NCBI GenBank assembly: GCA_964036195.1
Contig: OZ038460.1
Coordinates: 5,273,504 to 5,337,503 of the forward strand
DNA length: 64,000 nucleotides
DNA from: Sphaerolaimus hirsutus
Taxonomy: Eukaryota; Nematoda; Chromadorea; Monhysterida; Sphaerolaimidae
Direction: 5' to 3'
The notes under the pieces were generated by a model. That model was not told where the DNA came from. It saw only the letters and a list, made by a program, of their open reading frames with translations, and made no database searches. The position numbers and the translations under genes were made by a program. Of the stretch, positions 29,501 through 39,842 are shown in pieces. How positions within the stretch are numbered: position 1 is the first letter of the stretch; the number at the start of each line of letters is the position of its first letter.

Positions 29501-32500
29501 AATGGTACACAACGTTTTTCGATACAGTTCGTGAATGAAAATTCGTTTCCTGTCCAGTTATCTGACAAAACGCCTCTCATGAAGTGTGATGTTGTGGATA
29601 AAAAGGCAATTTATTCGCCTGGTGCAAATTTTGCAGCATTATTTGGTGAACCACGATATTTGTCGTCATTTGGCATTGAGCCAGGCGTCGTTCGCACCCC
29701 AATGGCTTCATCAATTACATTGCCTGAACCTCCTTCATCTTCAGAAAACCGGACAGTGTTGGTTGAAAATATTCCTACCGACCCTAAAGATCGCGCGATG
29801 CATATTTGGTCAAAAATTTCTCAGGATGTCCAAATACCGCTTTCCGAGGAGAATAAAGACAAATTTTTCAAATTGATTTCGGAATTCCACGACGTGTTCA
29901 GTTGTAGTGACTACGATGTGGGTAGAACGCCACTCATTTCACACAAAATAATCACTGATCCTACTCAACCGCCGATCAAACAAGCCGCTCGGTATGAGCC
30001 CAGAAATAAACGGGAGTTCATACATAAAACAATCGCTTCCATGCTTAAGGAGGGAATAATTGAGACGTCTGATGGGGCCTGGGCGTCACCCATCACCATT
30101 GCTCCGAAGGGTACTTCCGATTTCAGGTTTTGTGTCGATTTTAAACAGGTAAATTTGATCACCAAAATCGATTCGTATCCTCTTCCACGTATCGGAGAAT
30201 TATTGTCAGAATTTTCAGGACGAAAGATATTCTCAGCGCTTGACATACGACACGGTTATTACAATATCCCGCTTGCGGACGAACAGACGCGGGAGCGCAC
30301 GTCGTTTGTGTGTAGCTTGGGTCAGTACAGGTATACGCGCCTCCCATTCGGTACTGTGAATGCTGGAGCTTCTTTCCAGAGGCTTATGAACGTGTTATTA
30401 AGTGGTTTGAATGACAATCCATCATCTCCATGGGTTCGGGCGTACATTGATGACATTTTGTGCAGTAGTTTTCACGTTTCGGAGCATTTTTCCCATTTGC
30501 GAAGATTGTTTGATCGCCTGCGTTGGGCCAACCTAAAAATACAACCTGCAAAATGTAAATTTTTCGCCACTTCATTGAAATATTTGGGACATCAGATAAG
30601 TGCTGATGGCATTTCGCCAGCACCAGCACGGTACCGTGCAGTCATTGAGCAGCCGAAAGTCCACACAAAACAGGATCTGCGTCGTTTTTTAGGCAAATGC
30701 ATCTATTATTCACATTTCATCCCGAATTTCAGTCGTATTTCCGCCCCTTTATACACAGTGTTGAAGGGTCACGTGCCGAAAAACGGTTCTACTCCCTTTG
30801 AATGGACAGAAGACATGTTAACTGCATGGGATACTTTGAAACACATGTTGTCGACGTCGCCAGTCTTGGCACACCCTGTTTTCGATGACCCTCGCGGTTT
30901 TATCCTAGAGACAGATGCTAGTTGCCAAGGTTTAGGAGCAGTTCTTTCTCAATATGACAAGCAAGGCAAGCTGCATCCTGTGTCATACATTTCTAAGCGC
31001 TTGTCACACCCCCATACATCTTATTCTGCTGCTGCTTTAGAGGCACTTTGTATTTGTTGGGCTTTGAGGCGCTTTGCTGACTACATTGAGGGACAGAAAG
31101 TGACGGTGATCACGGATAATTCAGGAATACAACAGGTGTTACGCAGTCCGCATTATACTAAACTTGAACGTTGGGCAATGTTCGTTCAGGATAAAGTACA
31201 CAGCTTTGTCCATAGACCAGGTGTGCAAAATGCCGTCGCTGACGCTTTATCACGCAATCCAATATCTGAGAGCGAATTCGGCGTTGATGAGTTGAAATTA
31301 CCATCTGATTTGGTCTCTGGATTGTATACGACATGTCAAATTCAAGATAAAGTTGTCTGCGCCCGCGCAGAACCTTTGTTATCTACACATGTTGAAATTG
31401 ATTGGATAAAAATACAGCAGGATGATCATGCTTTGAAAGAAATAATTGATATTTTGAAAAAAGAACCAGATTCAGTGAAAGATGCTTTTCTCATTGATGG
31501 AATTTTATATTGTCGGGCACCAGTGACTTCTCGACATCTAGCTATTTGGCCTCCAAAAGCTTGGCAGCATGCATGTTTGATACAAGCTCATATGGGCATT
31601 TACGCCAGTCATGGTGGTCAGGCGCGGACACTCGAATTGTTATGCAATTATTTCGCATGGCCAAACATGAAACAGGACATTATCAACTTTTGTGCACAAT
31701 GCTCTGAGTGTATGACGAATAAAGCTCATAGGGTGAACACTGCTCCGCTCGGTGATATCTCCACGCCTTCACAACCTTTTGACATTTTTCACATGGATGT
31801 CATGTTTTTCGACAAAAATTCGAAGAAAAAAGTTTTAGTTGTGGTTGACGCTCTATCGCGGTACATGATCACAGCGGTGTTAGGCTCATTATCTGCAGCA
31901 ACAATTTCACGCGTGGTATATAATCAAATTTTCATGGTCTATGGCGCACCGCGGGTCATTGTGTCAGACAGGGGTAGAGAGTTTGTTAACGTTGATTTCA
32001 GACAGTTATGTGAGTCGTTTGGAGTGACCCATTCTCCCACATTGGCACATAACCCTGCTGCTAATGGCATTGTGGAGCGTGCCAACCGATCTTTACGGGA
32101 ATCCCTTTTATTTTCTCAAAGAGAGTTTCCGGGACAAAACTGGCCACACCTGGTACCCATGGCGACGCTCCGCTGTAACATGGCCATGAATCACTCTACG
32201 GGATGCTGCCCATTTTACATTGTTTTTGGGCATTTGCCCCACTGGAACTTATTTTATTCGGCGGCTCGTCAAATTGATCCGCAAGCTGCTCGTTCTATCG
32301 CTCGCACTCAGAGTGATAAAAATAGGGCATTGTACAAAAAACGTTTTGATTCAAAACACGCTGTCATATTTAATGTCAATGACCGGGTGATGGTACGACG
32401 TTTGTCTGCAGAGAAAAATCTGCCGAAGTTTGATGGCCCGTTTGTTGTGGTTTCGGTTTCTTCTGCTACTTTATTGCTTAGAGACGATGATGGCAACATA

Positions 32501-32575
32501 TTTACCGTTGCACAAAGATTTGTTTGGCGCCTGCCGGTATCCAATAACGATACTTCCTCGGAAGCGAACATTTGA
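26531..32575 (+). CDS. Gag-Pol polyprotein of Ty3-type element
   Basis: The frame is open from 26432, but the first Met lies in the LTR. ATG 26531 (MSDSSSFRR) is the likely start, giving about 2,014 aa. Numbering from 26432: a Pro/Ser-rich N-part with three PPTVDS repeats (~295-312); Gag-like helices (~355-530); a zinc knuckle at ~561-577 in which the second Cys is Pro (CPRPGHFGHRTSQC); protease DSG at ~827; RT with YIDD at ~1336; RNase H TDAS at ~1494; integrase zinc module ~1720-1765; DDE residues near HMD ~1788, SDRG ~1845 and VERANR ~1881; a GPF-type C-terminal module ~2000. No frameshift separates Gag from Pol, as in Tf1-like elements. All catalytic motifs look intact. Clade within Ty3 not determined. 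Confidence 0.92.
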   Translation: MSDSSSFRRVEGRRHTRSHPINPITGFRFDSAAQRQFEAAALRDAVHVNRAPLVQSEEFWRPANEVLQLSSASETAVSRRVALPVPQFVLPPLRIAQSGSPVVSPTVDFSRPPPRFSATRHVTLHDFKQGKHPFAIHHSDVVHITPQPRTPFLVQSSRFPGGKYLSEVDFVDGFSNRHYVMESPLILSSDDQPIRDEENHETHEDHGMQEHVFALDSRLSRMENMFEKAMAQLTLLSSPAPNSSSPAVDIAPENVAPVNISPPTVDSPPTVDSPPTVDSPSTAVPENDWLLQGMARAPQAMAKSTSVDILHQWMLVKPHLLDKIPTFKGKGEVIKFSEWQRNVEATARSITTPELLSHFWADVFSTKLSGEAYKVLNVLFKPEQLSDVSTVMSSLTDVFKDRSKSYTMLEWDNAAMTRVETLTDFYLRLLSKVPTDLKTGVNNSRECVEGVVAAKFWSRYDTVRFDKYVMANFRKQFSSNSLPLARALQIVEDYFADLVKPPTQNPIRSQNPPRIPVVRQILQQSNDPWCPRPGHFGHRTSQCRMGKIIPGANSTPPVPFSMKSEGYGHVKRFGPQQTHDTPVPRSQPTAKAANFVKVDKSIEQSVDEVDNSPELNDLCETNVENDINDPCAEYVSEFQHRVSRLYNDDPGAFAGWNSTFIHALPILSQSYAGHELDSFSKTSLPMHQLPPSAGSEIEIMNDQNRHDKKLDGKNLSEKLDERVVSATDVNPIAGVLCTFHSRNKIGVLRQVNSGISAHTVIGENQRLCVKLASTNGPLVYSTVNIAGIPCRVLLDSGCTRSLIPISLLKQISEKSNTDFVSQLSKSAVCLDTVNGPTSSGELFEIRLFVEHISPIDQVRRKVLTVFLVNKNPDALTEILLGTDVMPFLRMSWLIPLILEKNSEATLPQDCPQVSQQVVENEDRFRTIYSKIIASTKSLFVPAHGTLTTGFSMLQKPQHLSQKDWRSSVLICSNVEVPHTGLSMHNTLIPVNGTQRFSIQFVNENSFPVQLSDKTPLMKCDVVDKKAIYSPGANFAALFGEPRYLSSFGIEPGVVRTPMASSITLPEPPSSSENRTVLVENIPTDPKDRAMHIWSKISQDVQIPLSEENKDKFFKLISEFHDVFSCSDYDVGRTPLISHKIITDPTQPPIKQAARYEPRNKREFIHKTIASMLKEGIIETSDGAWASPITIAPKGTSDFRFCVDFKQVNLITKIDSYPLPRIGELLSEFSGRKIFSALDIRHGYYNIPLADEQTRERTSFVCSLGQYRYTRLPFGTVNAGASFQRLMNVLLSGLNDNPSSPWVRAYIDDILCSSFHVSEHFSHLRRLFDRLRWANLKIQPAKCKFFATSLKYLGHQISADGISPAPARYRAVIEQPKVHTKQDLRRFLGKCIYYSHFIPNFSRISAPLYTVLKGHVPKNGSTPFEWTEDMLTAWDTLKHMLSTSPVLAHPVFDDPRGFILETDASCQGLGAVLSQYDKQGKLHPVSYISKRLSHPHTSYSAAALEALCICWALRRFADYIEGQKVTVITDNSGIQQVLRSPHYTKLERWAMFVQDKVHSFVHRPGVQNAVADALSRNPISESEFGVDELKLPSDLVSGLYTTCQIQDKVVCARAEPLLSTHVEIDWIKIQQDDHALKEIIDILKKEPDSVKDAFLIDGILYCRAPVTSRHLAIWPPKAWQHACLIQAHMGIYASHGGQARTLELLCNYFAWPNMKQDIINFCAQCSECMTNKAHRVNTAPLGDISTPSQPFDIFHMDVMFFDKNSKKKVLVVVDALSRYMITAVLGSLSAATISRVVYNQIFMVYGAPRVIVSDRGREFVNVDFRQLCESFGVTHSPTLAHNPAANGIVERANRSLRESLLFSQREFPGQNWPHLVPMATLRCNMAMNHSTGCCPFYIVFGHLPHWNLFYSAARQIDPQAARSIARTQSDKNRALYKKRFDSKHAVIFNVNDRVMVRRLSAEKNLPKFDGPFVVVSVSSATLLLRDDDGNIFTVAQRFVWRLPVSNNDTSSEANI

Positions 32576-32671
32576 CTTCCGAAAAACTTCTCTCATCCAT
32601 TCTCTGTAATTCGGCTGCGTGCCAAGTCGAATGCAACGTGTGAAATCAATATTTACGGTTGTAAACAAAAC

Positions 32672-33572
32672 ATGAATCCTTTGGCTCGCAATTCGTTGCG
32701 GTCGACTACCGCGAGTCGACCCAGTTTGCCGTTCTCGACAGCTACTCTATATGGCAGCCACGTTACCAACCCGATGCATTTTTCCGCTCCGCCGGTTGAT
32801 TACGCTGAGAAGTTCTACACGTTGAAGGCCAAAACTGAAGCGGAGCAAATTGCTGACAAAGAAGTCTGTTTTGTCATGTTTTATTGATGCCTTTGTCACG
32901 AGTTGTCGACAAAGTAGTTTGTTTTGCCAGTCATTTTGTCGTGTTTTGTCGATTGTCAGGGCTCGATTTTATTTGATATTTAGGGTTCGAACTCAGTCAG
33001 GATGTTTAAATAGTTTTCATTTGTCGTTTGTCATTGGTGTTTACTTGTAGGTGGTTTTACTAGTTGACAATTTTGTCGTTTTTCAGGTTATCAGCTCTCT
33101 GCGCCGTCAGTTGCAATTCAAGAACACCGCCGTACGTGATCTGCTCGAATGCAAGAAGTCGCTTAAGGAGAAGCTTTCTAACGCACGCAAGGATTTCGAC
33201 GCCGACTACAACACGTTGCGCGACAAGTACGACCGGGTCAAACGTCGCTACAAACTTTATCGGGACAGTTCTCGGGCTTTTGAAAGTGATTTATTGGCGT
33301 TGCGTGGTGATAGTGAAGTTCAAAAGGCACGTATTGCCATTTTGGAGACTCGTTTGGAAAAATCCATGGCCCACGATGAAGATCAGGCGTTGTTGCCACC
33401 TGATCATTCCGATATAAATGAAAAAATTGCCAAATTGGTTGGCAACAAAGGTGCAAAAAATTTGGCACCCCCCGCTGAAAATATTGTTGCAGCGGAAAAT
33501 GTCCCCGAGGAAGATTTTCTGCAGGGGGAGGGGGATATAGTTTCTGATAGCGTTGATAATGCGCAGCCCTGA
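32672..33572 (+). CDS. Spliced accessory coiled-coil ORF of LTR element
   Basis: Two exons, 32672-32863 (64 codons) and 33087-33572, joined in phase 0 by a 223-nt GT...AG intron with a T-rich end (TTTTGTCGTTTTTCAG). The product is about 225 aa. The N-part is Ser/Thr-rich; residues ~55-150 form a strongly heptad-like, Arg/Lys/Glu-rich coiled coil (RRQLQFKNTAVRDLLECKK..); the C-tail is acidic and ends DNAQP. No signal peptide or TM, so it is not an envelope. It lies between pol and the polypurine tract, where env or accessory genes sit. Reading through without splicing stops at about residue 71. Function unknown; oligomerisation or a Gag-like assembly role is possible. Confidence 0.7.
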
Positions 33573-33617
33573 TATTGAATATCCCTTGAATTGATACCCC
33601 CGTAAATTTAGTTTTTT

Positions 33618-33630
33618 GAAAACAGGGGAA
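33618..33630 (+). other. Polypurine tract
   Basis: GAAAACAGGGGAA directly before the 3' LTR, the expected plus-strand primer of reverse transcription. Confidence 0.7.
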
Positions 33631-33632
33631 TT

Positions 33633-33791
33633 TGTTATGTCTGGTGAAATGCACACGTTGTTTTGTGACTGTTTTGATGGTATTTATGTATGGCCGTGAG
33701 ACGCATCGAGAGGTTGACATGAATAAACATTGTGACTAAAACCCCCTTGCTTGCACTGCTTGAACTACAAATCAACTAGTAGCCGGCAACA
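33633..33791 (+). repeat. 3' LTR, 159 bp
   Basis: Identical to the 5' LTR. It is preceded by GAAAACAGGGGAA (33618-33630), a good polypurine tract. Confidence 0.95.
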
Positions 33792-36700
33792 ATTATGACT
33801 ACAATCTAGAACATTTATGATCTCATCGGGAGTTTTTGAATATGATTATGGCTATGCTAATGAAACGTGACATTTAAATATGTATATAACCGATATTGCG
33901 AGCGGCACCCTTTGAATTGCAAATTAAATGTAGCTAGATGAAATTTCATCTGCCAAAATACGGTTCTATTTATTCACAGTGAATGATAAGATACGTTCCG
34001 GAACAAAGTAAAAAATACTCATCGTGTTCGAAATGTCCCGCCCTTGCAGATGATGAAAAATGCTGTGAAAATGCTTCATATTGGTAATAGCAAACGAGCC
34101 AGGTCCGGCACCTACTTTCTGAGTCAGTGCCAGAGCCCATATCTCCCAGCTGTAGTGGCGGGATTTATTTGAAATAATTGATGGCATATTCTCAAAGCTC
34201 AAACCCCCCCTACTACAATTAGGGTGTCAAAAATTTTTTTTTACAGACAACAGAAACGGAAATGGAAAAAATTTTCAGTGGCCGGAAAACGGAACGGAAA
34301 ACGGAAAAAAATTTGCACTTTACGGAAAACGGAAACGGAAACAGCATCGAAACAGAAAAATTTGCTGAAATTTTGCCAGAAAATGGATAAAATTTGCTGA
34401 AGTTTTGCTGGAAGTGGAAAAAATTTGCATAAATTTTGCTGGAAACAGAAAAAATTTACATAATTGACAATCTGCATGAATGTTTACCAGTTTGGCTGGA
34501 ACAGAAAACAGAAAGTTGAGCCAGAAAAAGGTGAAATGATGCGCAAAAACAAAAAATTGACGCGGAAAACAGAAAAAAAGTGAAAAAAAACTGGAAATTG
34601 AGCTGGAAAACGGAAAAAAGGTGGAAAAACTTAAAATTTAGCCGGAAAACGGAAAATGAGCCGGAAAAATGGAAACAGAAAAAATGGTGACCGGAAAACG
34701 AAAAAAAATTTTCAGCAGCTGGAAAATGGAACAGAAAACGGAAAAAATTTGCCTGCAAAAAACGGAAACGGAAAACGGAAAATGGCAATTTGACACCCTA
34801 CCTGCAATATACAGGCTAGTAAATACTTGTGTATCTTTTACATCCCTACAGAAGTTCGAGATCAAATTTTGATGTTTAGTCAAATTTTAAATATACACTT
34901 TTAATACTGGTTTACAATGTCCTCTGCAAGACAATTTAAGGTAAAAATAAGTGTAAACAACTTTGCTTCAAAAATGAACCACCATGGTGATTCAATGGGT
35001 GTCACTGTAATGATGTCCCACAAGCTGAATTTTGTTCCTGCATTTGAATGCATGAAATTTTGATTTTCACTGTCCAGTGATGATTAGGGTTTCAAATATA
35101 TGGGTATCTAAGTGCTTCGGGTACCTGTACTGGTTTTAAGTATATGCCTTCAAAATTTTGAGTGAACTCCCCATATTGAGTCCCGCCGGTGGATGCCGGA
35201 CCTGGCTTGTATGCTATTTGCAAGCAAAGGCTCAATTGAAGGAAAATTTTAACTTCTTCAGAAACACTTTAAATTGTGCTTTTCATTTTAGCAATTCAAA
35301 TTTTTTTGAGGCAACAAAATTTAGAAAACAAGAAAAGAATCATGCACAGAAGAAACAGAATTATTGTCATCTATATGTTTCACAGAAAACTCCCAGTGAG
35401 GAAAGGCTTTTGGGCCCTGATTTTTTTGAAGGTCAGATGACCCATTTTTTGGAAATGAGTACCTTGCCTTGATGTGTATTCTACAAGAAATCCAAAAATG
35501 ATAACATTTCGGAATATTTTTGTGAATGAGTTTTCTATCTGAGGATTGATATTCAATCATTTTGAGTAACATTAGAATATTGTTCATTATGTTCACTTAT
35601 TGTCATCTGGGATCGAGAACCATCTGAAACTTTAGGTCAGTAAAAATCAAGTCTTGAGCAGAGTTAGATAAATACATCACCTTCCAGTGTGAATGATGCA
35701 TTGCTGGGAAGATTTATACAGTAGTTGTTGTTCACCAATGAATTAATTCACTTGCATCAAATAGAATCTTTAAACCTGGGTTTTTTTAAAATATTTTTTA
35801 AGCGGCGTTTACACTGCAAAATGTGCCGACAAATCAAAAAGTGAAAAAGTTCCATAAATCCAGCATAAAGTTCCATATCTGCGAGAAAAAACAGTGAAGT
35901 ATACTCACTAGTTAGGTGCACTCACATGCCAAATTTCAGATAAATTGATCTTTTCGTTTCATAGTTATCAGCATTTGAAAAAATTTTGTGTTGTCGGTTC
36001 GCTTTTTTGGATCGAAAAAATGTTGTTGTTGGCACAAGCTTTTGATTGGCGACAATGCGACGATGTGCGCTTGTCGTCACACTAGAAACAATGTTGTCAT
36101 GGGAGCCTGATTTTTGTTGTCGATTGTCGCCACAAGCTGCGAACGTGTTTTTTTCATTTTTTTTGTGACGACAATGAGTAAATTTTTCAAGAGGCGGAGT
36201 TTACCACAGTTGCTTATATGAGTGTGTGAGCAAGTAGTATAGTGAGTGATAGGGGGAATGCATATACTGTATTACCGCGAATTACCCCCCTTGAATTGAT
36301 CCTCCTCATAATACCCCCAGGAGGCAGTTCAAGACCATGTAAAAGACCCTGTAATGTGTAAAATGTCATGTGTCATGAATTAGACCCTGTAAAATGCCAG
36401 GGTTTATACTAGCTACATAATTAAATATATTTATGTCTATTGAGTTTTTTACATGGTGGTTTTGTGCATTTTTGTACATCTGAGTACATTTAAAACAATG
36501 AATCAGTACTGGGAGTTCAAGAAATTTCTGGTGAAATAATAACCCCCCTCGAAATACCCTCTCGTTTAACCTTCCCCCTAGATTTCCATTCTGAAAATGA
36601 ACACCTTGGGGGGTAATTCGAGGAAATACAGTACTTTATCAAAGTATCAACAATTTGTTTGTGATGCTCAATCACTTTTATGGTTTCTGTATTTCTTCTA

Positions 36701-36926
36701 ATAGAACAGTGCTCTTCTATTTTGTGTCAACATTTTTCATTGTCAACAATAAATATACCCCAGTTACTTTACACCCTGCACGCGTGGTTCCCGTTGGAAG
36801 CGTGCCAACGATTTCTTTACGCATGCGACTTTCATAAAAAGTTGAAAAAGTCATCTCTGTTATAACGCTATACGTTAACTCATTGACAAAGATGTTTTTT
36901 CATCGTTTATACAGACATCACATGCT
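33792..36926. other. Gene-poor stretch with hAT-like MITE
   Basis: A hAT-like repeat occupies 34220-34800. From 34900 to about 36240 I see no coding signal. Positions 36269-36633 are a MITE bounded by ACTGTATTACCGCGAA and TTCGAGGAAATACAGT; it contains a fragment of the intron-forming MITE at about 36321-36410. Confidence 0.5.
34220..34800. mobile_element. hAT-like MITE with satellite core
   Basis: Ends TAGGGTGTCAAA and TTTGACACCCTA are inverted repeats; flanks ACTACAAT and CCTGCAAT match at 6 of 8 positions, fitting an 8-bp duplication. The interior is many variants of GGAAACGGAAAAC and AAAATTTGC. The same family is at 45937-46560 and, in miniature, at 62759-62840. Confidence 0.75.
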
Positions 36927-37126
36927 NNNNNNNNNNNNNNNNNNNNNNNNNNNNNNNNNNNNNNNNNNNNNNNNNNNNNNNNNNNNNNNNNNNNNNNNNN
37001 NNNNNNNNNNNNNNNNNNNNNNNNNNNNNNNNNNNNNNNNNNNNNNNNNNNNNNNNNNNNNNNNNNNNNNNNNNNNNNNNNNNNNNNNNNNNNNNNNNNN
37101 NNNNNNNNNNNNNNNNNNNNNNNNNN
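36927..37126. other. Assembly gap (200 N)
   Basis: Exactly 200 Ns, the usual placeholder for a gap of unknown size. Missing 3' exons of the PGAP2-like gene at 37863-41158 could lie here. Confidence 0.99.
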
Positions 37127-37620
37127 AAAAAGCCTATCTGAAATACGTATTCTGTACTCGAGTACTTTCAAAAAGTATACGTAAAAGCGAGTACAGCTAC
37201 TTTTTTCAAAGTATACGTAAATGTCTTACTCAGTCTTGTATTTGTATTTCGAGTCTACATACTTTTTGGGTAAACGTAAATACCTTTTAACAACTACCGT
37301 ATTGGCTTGTTTTGAAACCCTGGGTTGTATTTTTTCACAAGGCTCTTACAGTGGGGTTCTATTCGAGCATGGTACTCAATTCAAGCATGGTATAGTATTA
37401 TTTCATAAGACATTTAGTACATATTTCCATTCCATAATAAATAAATTTTCTGTTTTTACCAGCTTCCAAGTTAAATTAAGACAATGTAAATATGTATGTA
37501 CACAATTAAAAATTTTCTGCAAATTGCAGTGCACTTTGCCGCCGATGCCGGCCTATTAGCGAATTTCCGGGCAGCAGGCACGGGAGGCACGCAACGCTTG
37601 AGTAAGCAAATTATAAAATT

Positions 37621-37702
37621 ACCGTATTTCCTCGAAATACCCCCAGGGGGTTGATCATTTCGCCAGCAAATTTTGAGTGGGTTAATTCGAGGAAATACGG
37701 TA
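37621..37702. mobile_element. Short MITE, ACCGTATTTCCTCGAA family
   Basis: Inverted ends ACCGTATTTCCTCGAAATACCCCC and AATTCGAGGAAATACGGT with only ~35 bp between them. One of many copies in the window (38434-38896, 40315-40718, 45276-45360, 46625-46686, 54651-54762, 55467-55892). Confidence 0.7.
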
Positions 37703-38006
37703 GGCGCGTTTGATGTGGGGTGGTACTTTTTCATATTTTGCGAGGCGGATAAAATGTTGAAATATGGTACAGATAGTACAGACGCTGCCACGCTTCCAAA
37801 CCCAACTCCTATAAATCCACCCCAAAAGCAAAAACACCATATTAAAACAACCCATAACCGACTCTATAGGACGTATAATACCATCCACTGGCCCAATGCG
37901 CCACCGTACTGTCCAAAGAAAATCCGCAAGCGCCGCCAATCCAAGCTATAGTAGCCAAAATGTGCAGCGTAAAGAACTGTTCTATGTCGAAAATGCTCGC
38001 CAGCAC

Positions 38007-38212
38007 CAGGGGGCAGTCCCAAACCGTGTAAAATACCCTGTAAAATGTCAAATGTCCTGTAAAGCGTCAAAAATCATGTAAAATGTCATGCAGAACGTCA
38101 AACTTACTTTTACTGAGCATTTGACATCTTTCATGACATTTTACACTTCTCTTGACACTTTACATGACATTAGAAACTTTACTTTACACTTTACATGGCG
38201 CGGGACTGACAC
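38007..38212 (-). mobile_element. MITE inside PGAP2-like exon 3 (CTG target)
   Basis: On the coding strand GGCCTG is followed by GTGTCAGTCCC... and ends ...GGGACTGCCCC CTG then GTGCTGGC. The intact paralogue reads GGCCTGGTGCTAGC at 47258-47271, giving the empty site. Arms are inverted repeats of the same family as 22080-22267. Donor GT is present; the acceptor position reads CTG, not CAG. Confidence 0.85.
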
Positions 38213-38433
38213 CAGGCCGACCGTTTCGAACCAGTTTGACGTGTACACGTTGCGCGCGAAGAATTGATACCTGTGTGGTTGGGGGTGAATTCGTGGCTCA
38301 AACTTTAATTGTAAAAGGTTTTGATTTTGATTTTTTTATCGCCAAACTTTCCCTCTTTCCTTCCTATCTAGGTATATTTCTATTATCACGCTGCAATAAT
38401 CAAGTCGGTTTGCGTGTGATTATAGATAAATAT

Positions 38434-38896
38434 GCCGTATTTCCTCGAAATACCCACCCTCGAAATACCCACCCTCGAAATACCCGCCCTCGAAATACGC
38501 CCCTCAAAATGGACACTATGAACTTATAACCCCCCCCCCCTCCCCCCTCGAAATACCCCCCCCCCAATTTAGTGTACAGAGAACAAAATTACAAAGGCTG
38601 CGGTTTGTCATCCGGGCAATGCAGAACACGTGTTAAAAACGATGACTCCGTTATGTGAGAACATAGTTTATACGTCTGCACACTTATACAATTCTTTAGA
38701 ATCTTATAAATGGCGATTTTCGTTGCATTTTTCGACGTCTGCGTACGTTTCAGACAACAATTTAGTACTGGGATTTCAAAAAAATTCTGGCGAAATAATA
38801 CCCCCCCTCGAAATACCCCCCCCCCCTCGTTTAACCCCCCTCAAAATTCTCACTCTGTAAAAATAAACCCCCTGGGGGTATTTCGAGGAAATACGG
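38434..38896. mobile_element. MITE, ACCGTATTTCCTCGAA family
   Basis: Begins CCGTATTTCCTCGAAATACCC and ends GGGGGTATTTCGAGGAAATACGG. It lies in intron 2 of the PGAP2-like copy 1 and shares its interior with 40315-40718 (both contain GTTAAAAACGATGACTC and ACGTTTCAGACRACAATTTAGTAC). Confidence 0.75.
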
Positions 38897-39650
38897 TCAC
38901 CAAAAAAAGTATTTGAACACGACCAAATATTGGAGTGTAGATAATAACTGCTTCTTGTGAGACTCAAACGCGCTCAAATGCACCGATAATTAGAGCTTAC
39001 ACAGAGGTTTTCGTCAGACAACTATGTATTATTCTATAGTAATTCAAAGATCCTATTTCTTAACGGGAAGCTTATTCAAACATACCTAGACGGTATATTT
39101 ATACGAGACAATAACGATGGTAAACATTCGAATTTTTTGAGGTTTTCTGATTTCGAATTTTCGAAAAAAGGTTTTTGAGGTTTTTTGGTATTTTTGATTG
39201 AAAATGAGTATAAAATGAAGAAACCATTCAATACATCACATTCTCATGAATCTAATCATAGCGGCAGAACAAAATTTGTGCAAATGTCTCTGCGGTCACA
39301 GCTTGGAGGGCCGTGAAACATAAGTACCTATGTATTTATTCAAAATTCAGCGGAAAAACTCGAAAATGCAAAAATTTAGAGGTCGAATTTCAAAAAGTAT
39401 TGCATAAAATTCGAAAACAAAATTCCAAACTATTTTTTGGGAAAAATTCGAAATAGTTTTGCTAGTGAAAAAACACTTTCTTGACACTTTCTCGTCACAT
39501 CAAACGAACCACTGTCGATTGTAGTGCGGCGAGTCGGTGGCGCTCAAAAACAGCTCGGAGTACATGGCGCCGCAGAAAATGCGCAGCGGGAAGTGCAGCA
39601 CGATGCCTAGCAGCCAGATGTGTCGCTGCGGCTCGAACACCCCGATGGAC

Positions 39651-39842
39651 CAGGGAGCACTCCCAGACTCTGTAAAAAGCCCTGTAAAATGTCAAATGTC
39701 ATGCAAAGTGTCAAAAGTCATGGAAAATGCCCTGCAAAATGGCAACCGAGTTGCCATTTTGCAGGGCATTTTCCATGACTTTTGACACTTTGCATGACAT
39801 TTTACATTTTACAGGGCACTTTACAGGGTCTGGTAGTGGCAC
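39651..39842 (-). mobile_element. MITE inside PGAP2-like exon 2 (CTG target)
   Basis: On the coding strand GCGTCCTG is followed by GTGCCACTACC... and ends ...GGGAGTGCTCC CTG then GTCCATCGG. The paralogue has the uninterrupted GCGTCCTGGTCCATCGG. The arms (AAAATGGCAACCGAG / TTGCCATTTTGCAGG) form an almost perfect hairpin. GT at the 5' end, CTG at the 3' end. Confidence 0.9.

Larger units (their letters stand above)
26314..33791 (+). mobile_element. Ty3-type LTR retrotransposon, apparently intact
   Basis: 7,478 bp, bounded by identical 159-bp LTRs (26314-26472 and 33633-33791, TG...CA) and a perfect 5-bp duplication ATTAT (26309-26313, 33792-33796). It holds one uninterrupted Gag-Pol ORF, then a spliced accessory ORF, then a polypurine tract at 33618-33630. 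Identical LTRs and an open 2,047-codon frame mean very recent insertion. It lies about 240 bp after the stop codon of the 23365-26074 gene, at or directly after its likely poly(A) signal. Confidence 0.95.

Noticed and set aside
34241-34883. Phe-rich ORFs (FRFPF repeats), also 45812-46539
   Set aside because: Translation of hAT-like MITE satellite cores.
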